Positions 1 to 8,734 are shown, counted from the first letter of the stretch. The stretch: DNA of 64,000 bases from Pseudomonadota bacterium (GCA_023422775.1 JAFAGM010000059.1:62001-126000); one strand, 5' to 3'. The notes: a model not told the origin generated them from the letters alone. Numbers and translations: made by a program.

Positions 1-62
1 ACCTGAACGACGTGCTCAACGACTCCAAGTACTTCCATTTCGACGATTCATTGTTCAGCTGA
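1..62 (+). CDS. C-terminal end of a probable type I secretion substrate (partial)
   Basis: Only the last 19 codons and the TGA are inside the window; the third forward frame ends in DDSLFS. The tail has acidic residues followed by a short hydrophobic/hydroxyl end, which is compatible with an uncleaved C-terminal type I secretion signal. The exporter ATPase gene begins within about 20 to 120 bases and the adaptor follows, and such loci usually carry their RTX-type substrate next to the exporter. The substrate role is inference from position; no RTX repeat is visible because the gene is cut by the window edge. Confidence 0.45.
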   Translation, partial: LNDVLNDSKYFHFDDSLFS

Positions 63-78
63 TCGATACGCATGAGGG

Positions 79-1908
79 GTGCACCGGCGGCGCAAATGCC
101 GCCGGTTCTCAATTCGCCGGATGGCCGGCGAACATTCGGGCGGAAGGTTTGGACTTCGGAAATCTGGCGGGACCGCAATGCTGATGCTACCGCTCCAGCT
201 GCAGACAGTGTCGCCGCCGCAGACGCCGTTGCAGTCGGCGTTGAGGGCCTGCGCGGGGTCGTTCGGACTGGTTTTCGCGTATAGCTGCAGCTACAATCTC
301 CTGCTCCTCGCGCCTTCGATCTATCTGCTCCAGATCTACGACCGCGTGCTGTCGAGCCGCAGCGGCCATACGCTCCTGATGCTGACCATCATCGTCGCGT
401 TCACCGTCGTGGTCGGCGGCATACTCGATGCGCTGCGCCGCGCCGCCCTGGGACGGATGGGCGAGTGGCTTGAGCAGGAACTCCATCCCTCGACGCTCTC
501 CGCGTGCCTCAAATGCGCCCATGCCGACCGGGCGCGGGCCTCGGATGCGTATCGCGACCTTGCGATGCTGCGTCAGCTTGCGCAGTCCGGCGCGTGCTCG
601 ACCTTGTTCGATGCGCTCTGGACGCCGCTCTTCCTCGGCGTTCTGTTCCTCGTGCATCCCCTGCTGGGCGTGATCGGCGTGCTCAGCGTGCTCTTCCTGC
701 TTGGCCTCGGGCTTGTCGAAGACCGGCTTACGGAAGCGCCGATGGCGCGGTCGGCCGGCGCGCTGTCGAGGAGCCAGGGTTGGTTCGGCATGGCGGTCGG
801 AAACCTGCACGTGATCAGGGCGATGGGAATGCTCGACGGTGCTGCGCGGTTGATCCGCCAGGCTGCGCAATATGCGAGGAATGAACAGGAAGTGGTGCAG
901 CGCCGCCACGAAGCCATGATGCTGATCGCAAAGCCCGCGCGTGCGCTGGCGCACGTCCTGGTCATGGGCGCTGCCGCCTGGCTCGTACTGGAGCAGAACA
1001 GAAGTCCGGCCATCATATTCGCCACGACGCTGTTGTTCGGACGCGCGCTCGCGCCCGTCGAAGGCGCGGTTGCAGGCTGGAAGGCATTCGTGACGGCGCT
1101 CGCCGCCTACCGCCGGCTCAACGGCGTCATGTCGCCTGCCGCCACGGTTGCGAAGGTCAGGGCCCTCCCGGAGGGGAAGGGAGGTCTTACCGTCAGCCAT
1201 GTCGGCGTCGCCGCGCCGGGATCGGAAAACTGGATGCTGAAGGACGTGTCATTCAGTCTTGCTCCCGGTGAATGCCTGGGCATCATCGGTCCATCGGGCT
1301 CCGGCAAATCCACGCTCGGCAGGATCCTCACCGGAATCTTCGTGCCGTCGGCAGGTTCGGTCCTGCTCGACGGCATCGACATCCTGGCGCTGCACGAATC
1401 TGGCGGCGGCTCGCGCCTTGGATATCTGCCGCAGGATATCGATCTCGTCGGCGAAACGCTGAAGGACATCATTGCGCGGCTGGACGACGCGGATCCGCGA
1501 GAGGTGATGGAAGCCGCGAAACTGGCCGGCCTGCACGAGACAATCATGCGGCTGCCGCAGGCGTATGACACGGTCGTCACCGGTGGCGGGGCGCATCTCC
1601 CGCGCGGCTTTCGCCAGCGCCTCGGCCTGGCGCGGGCGTTTTTCGGCAAGCCGCATCTCGTCGTCCTCGACGAGCCGAATTCGAGCCTGGACAGTTTTGG
1701 CGAGCGCATGCTGTTCGACGCCATCGAACAGATGAAGGCGGCCAATACCATGGTGATCCTCATCACCCACCGGGTCGGCATCCTCGGCGCGACGAACAAG
1801 CTCGCCATCATGGAAGGCGGCGCGGTCAGCGCATTCGGTGACAGCAGGGAAGTTTTCGAAAGGTGTCTGGCAAGGCCACAGGTTGCTTCGCGCGAGCAGG
1901 TCTCATGA
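79..1908 (+). CDS. Type I secretion system permease/ATPase (PrtD/HlyB-type ABC exporter)
   Basis: Inner-membrane half-transporter that powers one-step export of a protein substrate through an HlyD adaptor and a TolC-type channel. The N-terminal half holds a transmembrane domain beginning near residue 60 with an LLQIYDRVL-type segment typical of PrtD, and the C-terminal half is the nucleotide-binding domain. Walker A is GPSGSGKST near residue 403, Walker B is LVVLDEP, and the H-loop is ITHR. The signature loop reads HLPRGFRQR instead of the usual LSGGQRQR, so the conserved Ser is Pro. The GTG at 79 gives 609 residues; ATGs at 121 and 178 are alternatives, and the first 33 residues look unlike PrtD, so the shorter start is quite possible. 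The stop overlaps the next start as ATGA. Confidence 0.9.
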   Translation: MHRRRKCRRFSIRRMAGEHSGGRFGLRKSGGTAMLMLPLQLQTVSPPQTPLQSALRACAGSFGLVFAYSCSYNLLLLAPSIYLLQIYDRVLSSRSGHTLLMLTIIVAFTVVVGGILDALRRAALGRMGEWLEQELHPSTLSACLKCAHADRARASDAYRDLAMLRQLAQSGACSTLFDALWTPLFLGVLFLVHPLLGVIGVLSVLFLLGLGLVEDRLTEAPMARSAGALSRSQGWFGMAVGNLHVIRAMGMLDGAARLIRQAAQYARNEQEVVQRRHEAMMLIAKPARALAHVLVMGAAAWLVLEQNRSPAIIFATTLLFGRALAPVEGAVAGWKAFVTALAAYRRLNGVMSPAATVAKVRALPEGKGGLTVSHVGVAAPGSENWMLKDVSFSLAPGECLGIIGPSGSGKSTLGRILTGIFVPSAGSVLLDGIDILALHESGGGSRLGYLPQDIDLVGETLKDIIARLDDADPREVMEAAKLAGLHETIMRLPQAYDTVVTGGGAHLPRGFRQRLGLARAFFGKPHLVVLDEPNSSLDSFGERMLFDAIEQMKAANTMVILITHRVGILGATNKLAIMEGGAVSAFGDSREVFERCLARPQVASREQVS

Positions 1909-3413
1909 AGATGTCATTCGCGCGCGTCGATGCTCGGGGGATCGCACGGTGGCTGGCATCGGCGGCGCCGGCGTTTCCTGACCGGCTTCGCCGCGTCACC
2001 TCGATCCGCGCCAGGCGCTTCTACCGTCGCCTGGTCCGATCCGGATGGGATCGTCTGGGAACGGCAGTCGTCCACGCCGAGATCTGGCAGGTCCCACGAT
2101 GGCTGCGATCGGCGCCGCCGGAGCTCCGCGACCGGTTGCGCGGCGTCACCTGGACAGGAAACCTGCTGGTCTGCGGCTTCGTCATCGGCCTCGGTGCCTG
2201 GTCGGCCTACGCCCCGCTCGAAAGCGCCGCGGTTGCTGCCGGTACCGTCGAATCCGAATCCAGCCGCAAGACGATCCAGCACCTCGAGGGTGGCATCGTC
2301 AGACAAATCCTGGTCGCGGACGGTGACGTCGTCCATGCCGGACAAACCATCATCTCGCTGGAGGATACAAAGGCCCGTGCCGAGGCTCAGAGCCTGCGAG
2401 GCCAGTTGTGGGAGGCAACGGCGCGCGAGGCGCGGCTGCGGGCGGAACAGCACGGCGAAGGCCAGGTGTCGTTTCCTGCTGAGCTCGAACTGGCGCAGAA
2501 GGACAGCCCACAGGTCTCGGCGGCCCTTGCGGGCCAGCAAGGCATCTTCGAAACGCGCCGACAGGTCTTTCAGTCGCAGGCAGCCGTGAACCGGGAAAAG
2601 CGGTCGCAGGTCGAAAAGGAGATCGAAGGCCTCAGGGCGCAGGAAGGCGCCGCGTCACGGCGCATCGAGATCGTCCGCGAGGAAGCGGCGACCGTGGCTA
2701 CCCTCGTCAGCAAGGGACTTGAGCGCCGCCCGCGTCTCCTCAACCTCGAACGGGAGATCGCCGACATCGAGGGACGGCGGGGCGAGATCGTCGCGCAGAT
2801 ATCGCGCGCGGGACAGGTCATCAACGAGGCCGAGGCGGTTCTCCTCAAGCTGGAGCATGACCGCCAGAACGAGATCGCGCAGTCGCTGCGCGAGGTACAG
2901 AACCAGATCTTCCAGATCCGCGAGCGGCTGCAGGCGGCCGACGACCAGCTCTTGCGAACGTCGGTCAGGGCGCCCGAGGACGGCGTGGTGACCGACCTGA
3001 GAATCCATACGCCGGGTGGCGTCATCGGCGCCGGCGCGCCTCTCATGGACCTGGTGCCTCGGCAGGACCGGCTCATCGTGGTCGCGCGCGTCAGGCCCGA
3101 AGACATCGACGTGGTCCGCCCCGGACTCAATGCCGATGTGAACCTGCTGCCCTACAATCAGCGCCGTGTGCCGAGGCTCCACGGCAGCGTGATGCACGTT
3201 TCCGCCGATCGCCTGGTCGACAAGCGCACCGATCAGCCCTACTACGCCGCGAAGATTCGCGTGCAGGATCCGGCAAGCGCTGGAATCGATGATGTCAGGA
3301 TCATACCGGGAATGCCGGCCCAGGTGTTCATCAAGACCGGCCGCGGCACCGTGGCGCTCTACGCTCTCAAGCCGCTGCTCGACAGCTTCCACGGCGCGTT
3401 CCGCGAGGACTAG
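1905..3413 (+). CDS. HlyD family type I secretion periplasmic adaptor subunit
   Basis: Membrane fusion protein that bridges the inner-membrane exporter to an outer-membrane channel. One transmembrane helix lies near residues 86-105, followed by a lipoyl half (EGGIVRQILVADGDVV), a long coiled coil (about 150-350), the second lipoyl half and a beta-barrel domain (VPRLHGSVMHVSADR). The ATG at 1905 overlaps the exporter stop by four bases and has AGCAGG just upstream, so I prefer it to the in-frame GTG at 1863. The cytosolic leader of about 85 residues is longer than usual and contains two copies of a RWL-SA-P-DRLR-VT motif spaced exactly 50 residues apart (residues 15-32 and 65-82). No TolC homologue is in the window. 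Confidence 0.92.
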   Translation: MKMSFARVDARGIARWLASAAPAFPDRLRRVTSIRARRFYRRLVRSGWDRLGTAVVHAEIWQVPRWLRSAPPELRDRLRGVTWTGNLLVCGFVIGLGAWSAYAPLESAAVAAGTVESESSRKTIQHLEGGIVRQILVADGDVVHAGQTIISLEDTKARAEAQSLRGQLWEATAREARLRAEQHGEGQVSFPAELELAQKDSPQVSAALAGQQGIFETRRQVFQSQAAVNREKRSQVEKEIEGLRAQEGAASRRIEIVREEAATVATLVSKGLERRPRLLNLEREIADIEGRRGEIVAQISRAGQVINEAEAVLLKLEHDRQNEIAQSLREVQNQIFQIRERLQAADDQLLRTSVRAPEDGVVTDLRIHTPGGVIGAGAPLMDLVPRQDRLIVVARVRPEDIDVVRPGLNADVNLLPYNQRRVPRLHGSVMHVSADRLVDKRTDQPYYAAKIRVQDPASAGIDDVRIIPGMPAQVFIKTGRGTVALYALKPLLDSFHGAFRED

Positions 3414-3517
3414 CGCCTTTTCCGTTCCGATGGAATCGGAACGGGGCTCTGGATTCTTGTTTTGACGCGTTTTCTTGACGCGAACCGGTTTCCACATCGC
3501 TGGAAAACGCTTTGGCA
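3414..3517. repeat. Interspersed palindromic element between convergent genes
   Basis: Two stem-loops in tandem. The first is a perfect 10-bp stem CCGTTCCGAT/ATCGGAACGG (3422-3431 and 3435-3444) with a GGA loop. The second pairs GCGTTTTC near 3469 with GAAAACGC near 3502. From memory the wording matches an element widely scattered in Bradyrhizobium genomes. It sits between the convergent hlyD-type gene and the regulator gene and could end both transcripts, although there is no clean T-run. Confidence 0.6.
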
Positions 3518-3551
3518 CCGCAACCGCGAACCCGATCCTCCGTCAGGACGA

Positions 3552-4319
3552 CTACGCGCGCAACGGAGACGCATTTGTTCGCCGGCTCCAGCGAAGCACC
3601 GCCTCGGTGCGATTGCGCGCGGAGCATTTTCGCATGATGCGCTGAATATGCATCTTGACGGTGTTTTCGGACAGGTTGAGCCTGACCGCAATCAACTTGT
3701 TGGGAAGGCCGAGCTGCAGCGCCTCCAGCACGTGTTGTTCGCGTGGCGTGAGGTCGACCATCGTCCGCTCCGGCAGAAGCGTGGTGACGCCGTTACCTTC
3801 GTGGATTGCCGGCAACTCGGGAACGTCAGGGTGGTGGCCCGATATCGTCCTGAGGCTCGGCGATGCATTCTGCCCGACGATCGGCAAGGGCCGGTAGACC
3901 GCGCCTGCCAGAACCAGGCGCAGGCCGGCGATGGCGACTTCGACCGGGATGGATTTTGGGAAGAAACCGCGCACCCCGCGCTGCATCGCGGCTGAAATCG
4001 TCGCCTCGTCGTCACGGTTCGACAGCAGCGCCACGGATGCCTGCGGCCAGAATTCCGCGAGAAAGGCGAGACTGACCTCGATCGCCGGGTCAGTGATCTC
4101 CTTGTCGCCGATATTGAACGTGATCAGGCGAATGTCCCTGCCGGCGAACCAGCTCAGGCCGTTCGTCGTTGCCATTTCGACGATTTCGAATCCGGCGAGC
4201 TCTCGCTTCAGGATGTTGAGGATGCAGGTACGCGCCAGGACATGCTGCTCGATGATCACGAGCACCGGCGGCTTCTGTGTTACCTGGGCTAATTCCGCAG
4301 CGTTGGTAAAGTCGTCCAT
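3552..4319 (-). CDS. LuxR/NarL-type response regulator with degenerate receiver domain
   Basis: Transcriptional regulator of 255 residues. Residues 17-135 look like a receiver fold and residues 185-250 form a GerE-type helix-turn-helix (LTPREQHVLEALQLGLPNK, then NTVKMHIQRIMRK). The receiver lacks key residues: the acidic pair is EQ rather than DD, and the strand that should end in the phospho-accepting Asp reads IRLITFNIG, with Thr where Asp is expected. The Lys (GFFPKS) is kept. It therefore probably works without Asp phosphorylation. The start was set at MDDF, which has GGGGA upstream. It may regulate the neighbouring secretion locus; that is inference from position. Confidence 0.82.
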   Translation of the reverse strand: MDDFTNAAELAQVTQKPPVLVIIEQHVLARTCILNILKRELAGFEIVEMATTNGLSWFAGRDIRLITFNIGDKEITDPAIEVSLAFLAEFWPQASVALLSNRDDEATISAAMQRGVRGFFPKSIPVEVAIAGLRLVLAGAVYRPLPIVGQNASPSLRTISGHHPDVPELPAIHEGNGVTTLLPERTMVDLTPREQHVLEALQLGLPNKLIAVRLNLSENTVKMHIQRIMRKCSARNRTEAVLRWSRRTNASPLRA

Positions 4320-4423
4320 GATATCCCCGAATCCAAAGTGATGCTTGAGCACTCCGCCAATTCCGATTTCCACTTTCCATGGAGCGAGTGCGCCCCACGC
4401 ACGCTCCGGCCTGTCGTTCCAGG

Positions 4424-5029
4424 CTAGCTGCAAATATTGCGATACGCGCTCGCCGCCGCCGAATTCGCTGCGCCGTTGACGACGTATGCCTCTTCTTCCG
4501 TCACGAGATACAGAAACGGCCAGTCGCCGGCATCTTCGCCCGACGCCTTCCTTCCCTTGACACGGCCGCAAATGGTGTCGATGGACTTGCCCAGCATGTT
4601 CTTGCGGATGGCCCGCTTCATCTCGCCGAACTCGGCAGACGCCGGCACTTCCAGCTTCGCCGCAATCGTGGCCCTGGCCTTGCTGATGACCGGGTCGGGC
4701 GCCTCTGCGGGCCGGCTTGATGCGGGGCTCTCGACCTTTGCTTCGGTCGCGGTGGAAGCCGGCTTTTTTTCAGCGCGCTGTGGCTTCTCGCGTGGAGCGG
4801 GTGTCGAACGCTCCTCCGTCTTCGCGGCGATCCCGGACCTGGGTCTTGCTGTCGCGGCAATGGGCCTGGATGGCGACGGAGCCGCTTCCTTCGACCGGGT
4901 GGCCGCTATCCGGCTGCCACAGCCGAACCCGTTTGGGTCCGCGCATGCATCCATGCTCGCCTGCTGTGATAATGGGCAGCTACAGCCAACCAGGGTCGCA
5001 GCCAGAACACCAATGAGAAGCGTTCTCAT
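4424..5029 (-). CDS. Hypothetical lipoprotein with Pro/Ala-rich linker
   Basis: A 201-residue protein with a short signal peptide and lipobox LVGC (Cys16), so it is probably lipid-anchored. Residues 40-120 are a Pro/Ala/Lys/Glu-rich linker without structure. The C-terminal 75 residues form a compact domain containing paired cysteines (DTICGRVKG and RNICS) and an aromatic core (DWPFLYLVTEEEAYVV). I do not recognise the family. The ATG has AAGGGA upstream. A CtrA-like box lies about 93 bases upstream of the start. Confidence 0.75.
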   Translation of the reverse strand: MRTLLIGVLAATLVGCSCPLSQQASMDACADPNGFGCGSRIAATRSKEAAPSPSRPIAATARPRSGIAAKTEERSTPAPREKPQRAEKKPASTATEAKVESPASSRPAEAPDPVISKARATIAAKLEVPASAEFGEMKRAIRKNMLGKSIDTICGRVKGRKASGEDAGDWPFLYLVTEEEAYVVNGAANSAAASAYRNICS

Positions 5030-5121
5030 GCTAATCCCTTCGTGAGGGGCCTGAGTTCTGCTCGCAGTTCTTGCGACGGTCTGAATGTTCGCGCTGGTTG
5101 TCTATCAATTGCGCAAAAGTC

Positions 5122-5136
5122 TTAAGTGGTTGTTAA
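5122..5136 (-). promoter_or_regulatory. CtrA-like box TTAA-N7-TTAA
   Basis: Exact TTAA, seven bases (GTGGTTG), TTAA. This is the core of the alphaproteobacterial cell-cycle regulator CtrA site; the fifth base of the second half is A instead of the preferred C. It lies 93 bases upstream of the lipoprotein start and 296 bases upstream of the binding-protein start, so the lipoprotein gene is the likelier target. Confidence 0.4.
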
Positions 5137-5349
5137 ACGGCCGGTCTTCGCCACGGCTGGCTGCAGCATCGTTAACGCTTGGGTGTCTGCGTGCTGGTGC
5201 CCGATCGCACCGCGCTGCCGATCAGGTTGGTTGTGCTGCTCTTCGATTTGCCCGACGCCGTCGCGGCGATGGCACGCAGCGAAGGCGGTTTGCGGCGCAA
5301 CAGATCGGGTGAGCAGGCTCGACGCGCCGTTATGATGAGACTGCCCGTG

Positions 5350-5378
5350 TTGACTTTCCGACGCGTTCTCAAAATACT
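5350..5378 (+). promoter_or_regulatory. Sigma70-type promoter for the orphan binding-protein gene
   Basis: A -35 TTGACT, a 17-base spacer and a -10 AATACT, predicting a start near 5385 and a 5' leader of about 47 bases before the ATG at 5432. Confidence 0.45.
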
Positions 5379-5431
5379 TGACCCAATAAACAACAGCCGG
5401 TCGGACAAACGACGGTTCAGGGGAGGACGCA

Positions 5432-6742
5432 ATGCCGACTTCACGCAGAACGCTGCTGAAGACTTCAGCGGCTGCCGCCGCTGCATTCAGCTTCGATTGG
5501 ACGCGCGCGAAGGCGCAAGCCGAAACGGTGCGCATCGGCCTGATCTACGACCTGACCGGTCCGTTTGCGGCGGGCGGCTCCGTTGCCTCCTCGATCGGCG
5601 CGCAGATCGCAATCGATCTCGTCAACGAGAAGGGCGGCATTGCCGGCAAGTACAAGGTCGCCGCGGTCTCCGCCGATTCCCAAAGTAAGCCCGAGGTGGC
5701 GATCAACGAGGCGGTGCGCCTGATCGATCAGGAGAAGATCGACATCATCAACGGCGTCTATGCGAGTTCGCACGCGGTCCCGCTTGCTGCCAAGGTCGAA
5801 CAGCAGAAGAAGATCCTCTGGATCACGACCGCGGTTTCAACCGCCGTGTTCAAGGACAAGAACCTGCACTACGTCTTCCGTGCCCAGATCCATTCCGATC
5901 AGTACGGCCAGGCCTTTGCAGGCTTCATCAGCGAGCACGCCAAGGCCAGGCTCGGCATGGAGCCCAAGGACGTCAAGGTCGCGCTGATCCACGAGGACGG
6001 GCCCTATGGCGTCGGGGTCGCCGCCGCCGACGAGGCCTATTCCAGGGAGGCAGGACTGCAGATCGTGCTCAAGGAAGGTTATTCGGCATCTGCGCCCGAT
6101 CTTTCCGTACTGGTCACAAAGCTCAAGCGCGCCAGACCGGATGTGATATCGCACGCCGGATACAATCCGGATATCACGCTGTTCCTGCGTCAGGCGCGGG
6201 AAAGCGGTCTCCGCTTCAAGATGCTGTTCGGCGCCGGCGCGGGCTACAGCCAGCTCGACAAGTTGCGCGCCACTTTCGGCGCTGACATCGACAATTTCTG
6301 CAACATCGATCCGGTGCCCGCGCAACTGCTCGATCCCTCGAAGCTCGCGCCCGGGATCGGCGACCTCACCAGGATCATGGTGGAGCGCTACAAGGCCAAG
6401 ACCTCCGCGACCGACGTTCCGCCGCATTGCTCGATGGGCTTCAACCAGACCTGGATCCTGCTCAACAGCGTCCTGCCTGTCGCCAAGGAGAAGTACGGCG
6501 GCTTCGATCCCGAAGCCATTCGCAAGGCGGCGCTCGACGTCGACATCCCGCCGGGCGGCACGATCCAGGGCTACGGCGTAAAATTCTTCCGGCCCGGCAC
6601 GCCGCTCGCCGGCCAGAACGAGCGCTCGACGCCGGTCGTGATGCAAAATGCCGGCGAGCACATCTCGGTGGTCTGGCCGACCAATATCAGGACGCAGGAC
6701 CCGGTATTCCCGCTGCCGAAATCCTCGACCTACGGCGCGTAG
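5432..6742 (+). CDS. ABC transporter substrate-binding protein, branched-chain amino acid/amide type (Tat-exported)
   Basis: Periplasmic solute receptor of the Peripla_BP_6 (LivJ-like) group, 436 residues. The N-terminus carries a twin-arginine signal (SRRTLLKTSAAAAAA) ending near the Ala-Gln-Ala at residues 27-30. The mature protein opens with VRIGLIYDLTGPFAAGG, the usual first strand of the family, and has the DGPYGVGVA segment of the hinge region. The GGGGAGGAC ribosome site fits the ATG. No permease or ATPase gene is adjacent, so it is an orphan receptor that either borrows another Liv-type transporter or acts in sensing. The downstream cyclase is on the same strand; a ligand-sensing link is only a guess. 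Confidence 0.9.
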   Translation: MPTSRRTLLKTSAAAAAAFSFDWTRAKAQAETVRIGLIYDLTGPFAAGGSVASSIGAQIAIDLVNEKGGIAGKYKVAAVSADSQSKPEVAINEAVRLIDQEKIDIINGVYASSHAVPLAAKVEQQKKILWITTAVSTAVFKDKNLHYVFRAQIHSDQYGQAFAGFISEHAKARLGMEPKDVKVALIHEDGPYGVGVAAADEAYSREAGLQIVLKEGYSASAPDLSVLVTKLKRARPDVISHAGYNPDITLFLRQARESGLRFKMLFGAGAGYSQLDKLRATFGADIDNFCNIDPVPAQLLDPSKLAPGIGDLTRIMVERYKAKTSATDVPPHCSMGFNQTWILLNSVLPVAKEKYGGFDPEAIRKAALDVDIPPGGTIQGYGVKFFRPGTPLAGQNERSTPVVMQNAGEHISVVWPTNIRTQDPVFPLPKSSTYGA

Positions 6743-6770
6743 ACGGGCTGCGCCTTGCTGGAACCGTGAC

Positions 6771-6789
6771 GGAGCATTCAATATGCTCC
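6771..6789 (+). terminator. Small hairpin between binding-protein and cyclase genes
   Basis: GGAGCAT, five-base loop, ATGCTCC. The stem is perfect at 7 bp but no T-run follows, and the next ATG comes 8 bases later, so it may rather influence translation of the cyclase. Confidence 0.3.
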
Positions 6790-6796
6790 ACCAGCA

Positions 6797-8734
6797 ATGG
6801 CTTCGCGTACCATGAGCTTTCGCCTCACCCTGACTGCATGCGTCATGGCGATGATCGGCCTTCTGGCCGCGCTGCTGATCTTTGTCCAGATCAGGACGCT
6901 CGATCTGGTCACGGAGGATGCCGCGTCTTCGACAATGGATGCGGCAAGCCGGAATACCGTTTCGGTACTGCAGTTGCAGATCGAGATGCTCTCGCGCATG
7001 GCCCGCGCTTTGGCGTTCAGTCCAGCCATCATGGAGTCGTCCGATCCCGGCGACTCCAGTCCCGTCGCCGGCCTCATCAAGGGCAATCTCGGACAATGGC
7101 CCGCATTGGACAGCATCTATGTCGGGTACGAAAATGGTCATTGGCTGCAGGTCCAGCGTCTGGATGGGCTGAAGGGAAGCCAGCGCGATCGCGTCGGGGG
7201 ACCGCCCGAGGCGGCCTTTGCGATCACCACGACCCGGTGGCGCGACGGCCGGGAATTACCCACCCGCCGCGTGTTCCAGGACGGGGACGGCCGCGAGATC
7301 GGTCAAATCGAGATTCCGCCGCGCGGCTACGATGCGCGTCAGCGCAGCTGGTACCTCGATGCGCGTCAAGCCGGCCAACTGGTGACCTCTGCTCCCTATC
7401 TCTCCTTCAACTTGAATGTGCCCATGATCACCTTCAGTGCGCCGGTCAATGGTTCGGCGCGAGGGGTCGTCGGGCTCGACCTCAAGCTGGACAGCTACAG
7501 CAGGTCGGCGCCCACCATGAGGGTCGGCGAAGGAGGTTATCTGGTCATATTCGACAGCCAGAACACCCTGATAGCTCATCCAAATTATGGGATCATGTTT
7601 GACCGGTCGTCCGCTGACCCCGTGGCTCCCAGGCTTCCAAGCACATACGATCTGCGGGACACGGTTGAAGGAGAGGTCATCGCAGGCTGGGACAAGTCCA
7701 GCCCTTACTGGCGCAGGCTGAGCTGGAAGGGCAGGGAATATTTCGCCCGGATCGAGACCATTGCACTCGGTCCCGCGGTTACAGGAAATGTTCTCCTCGT
7801 TGCGCCTCAGGACCAGTTCGCCAGGGAGATCCGAGCGCTCAACCGGCAGGCACGGCTGCTGGCGCTGATCGCCTGTCTGTGCTTCTTGCCGGCAGCCTGG
7901 ATTTTCGGAACGCAAATGTCGAAAACGATCGGAAACATTACGTCCGAAGCCGATCGCCTGCAGTCCATGGCACCGCCACCCAGGCACGCGATCGGATCGT
8001 TCATCGCTGAACTCCGCGTTCTTGGCGAGACGATCCACAGGGCACAACGCGCGATCTGGTCTTTTTCCAGGCTGGCGCCGCGCGAGATCGTTCGCGGCGT
8101 GCTCGACAATTCCATATCTACCGAGCTTGGCGGGACCAGGCAGGAGATTACGGTCCTGTTCACGGATGTGCGCGGCTTCACCACGATCGCGGAAAATGCC
8201 GATCCCGATGTACTGATGCAGCAGACGTCGCGTTATTTCACGAGCCTGACCGACGTCATCCTGTCGCAGGGCGGAACAGTCGACAAGTTCATCGGCGACG
8301 CGGTGATGGCGTTCTGGAATGCGCCCAATCCGCAGACGGATCATTGTGAGCGTGCGTGCCGGGCCGCGCTGAACGCAAGGGCGGCGAATGAAGCTATCAA
8401 TCGCCAGTTTGAGGCAGAAGGGCTGCCACGGTTCTATACGCGCTTTGGAATTCATGTCGGCGAAGCCGTCGTGGGCAATCTGGGATCGTCGGAACGCATG
8501 AACTATACGGCGCTGGGGAACGTCGTGAATCTCGCGGCCAGGCTGGAGGGGCTGAACAAGCAGTACGACACTCAAATTCTGGTGAGCGAGTCGGTCTTTG
8601 CGCGCATAGGTCGGCGCTTCCATTGCCGGTTCGTGGATTCGGTGATCGCGAAGGGAATGGCTGCCGAAACCCGCATTTACGAGCTGCTGGAAGAAATCGA
8701 GGCCGATGCGGCTGCCGGCGGTCTCGCCGATTGA
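6797..8734 (+). CDS. Membrane-bound class III adenylate/guanylate cyclase with extracytoplasmic sensor
   Basis: Predicted receptor cyclase that converts ATP (or GTP) into a cyclic nucleotide. A transmembrane helix near residues 10-30 is followed by a periplasmic region of about 320 residues resembling a Cache sensor (YDARQRSWYLDARQ), a second helix near 350-372, a short HAMP-like linker, and a catalytic domain from about 445 to 630. Metal-binding Asp457 (FTDVRGF) and Asp501 (GDAVMAFWNAP) are present, and ALGNVVNLAARLEGLNK is the usual motif near the C-terminus. The ATG at 6797 lacks a clear ribosome site; an ATG at 6812 is the alternative. Bradyrhizobia carry many such cyclases, and the ligand cannot be read from sequence. 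Confidence 0.9.
   Translation: MASRTMSFRLTLTACVMAMIGLLAALLIFVQIRTLDLVTEDAASSTMDAASRNTVSVLQLQIEMLSRMARALAFSPAIMESSDPGDSSPVAGLIKGNLGQWPALDSIYVGYENGHWLQVQRLDGLKGSQRDRVGGPPEAAFAITTTRWRDGRELPTRRVFQDGDGREIGQIEIPPRGYDARQRSWYLDARQAGQLVTSAPYLSFNLNVPMITFSAPVNGSARGVVGLDLKLDSYSRSAPTMRVGEGGYLVIFDSQNTLIAHPNYGIMFDRSSADPVAPRLPSTYDLRDTVEGEVIAGWDKSSPYWRRLSWKGREYFARIETIALGPAVTGNVLLVAPQDQFAREIRALNRQARLLALIACLCFLPAAWIFGTQMSKTIGNITSEADRLQSMAPPPRHAIGSFIAELRVLGETIHRAQRAIWSFSRLAPREIVRGVLDNSISTELGGTRQEITVLFTDVRGFTTIAENADPDVLMQQTSRYFTSLTDVILSQGGTVDKFIGDAVMAFWNAPNPQTDHCERACRAALNARAANEAINRQFEAEGLPRFYTRFGIHVGEAVVGNLGSSERMNYTALGNVVNLAARLEGLNKQYDTQILVSESVFARIGRRFHCRFVDSVIAKGMAAETRIYELLEEIEADAAAGGLAD

Larger units (their letters stand above)
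5030..5431. other. Regulatory gap between divergent lipoprotein and binding-protein genes
   Basis: About 400 bases without a convincing gene. It holds the CtrA-like box and the forward promoter listed separately, plus a further GTTAAC near 5174. Short open frames here lack ribosome sites and protein-like composition. Confidence 0.6.

Noticed and set aside
3511..3530. Sigma54-like TGGCAC motif
   Set aside because: TGGCACCGCAACCGC lacks the TTGC half at the right distance.
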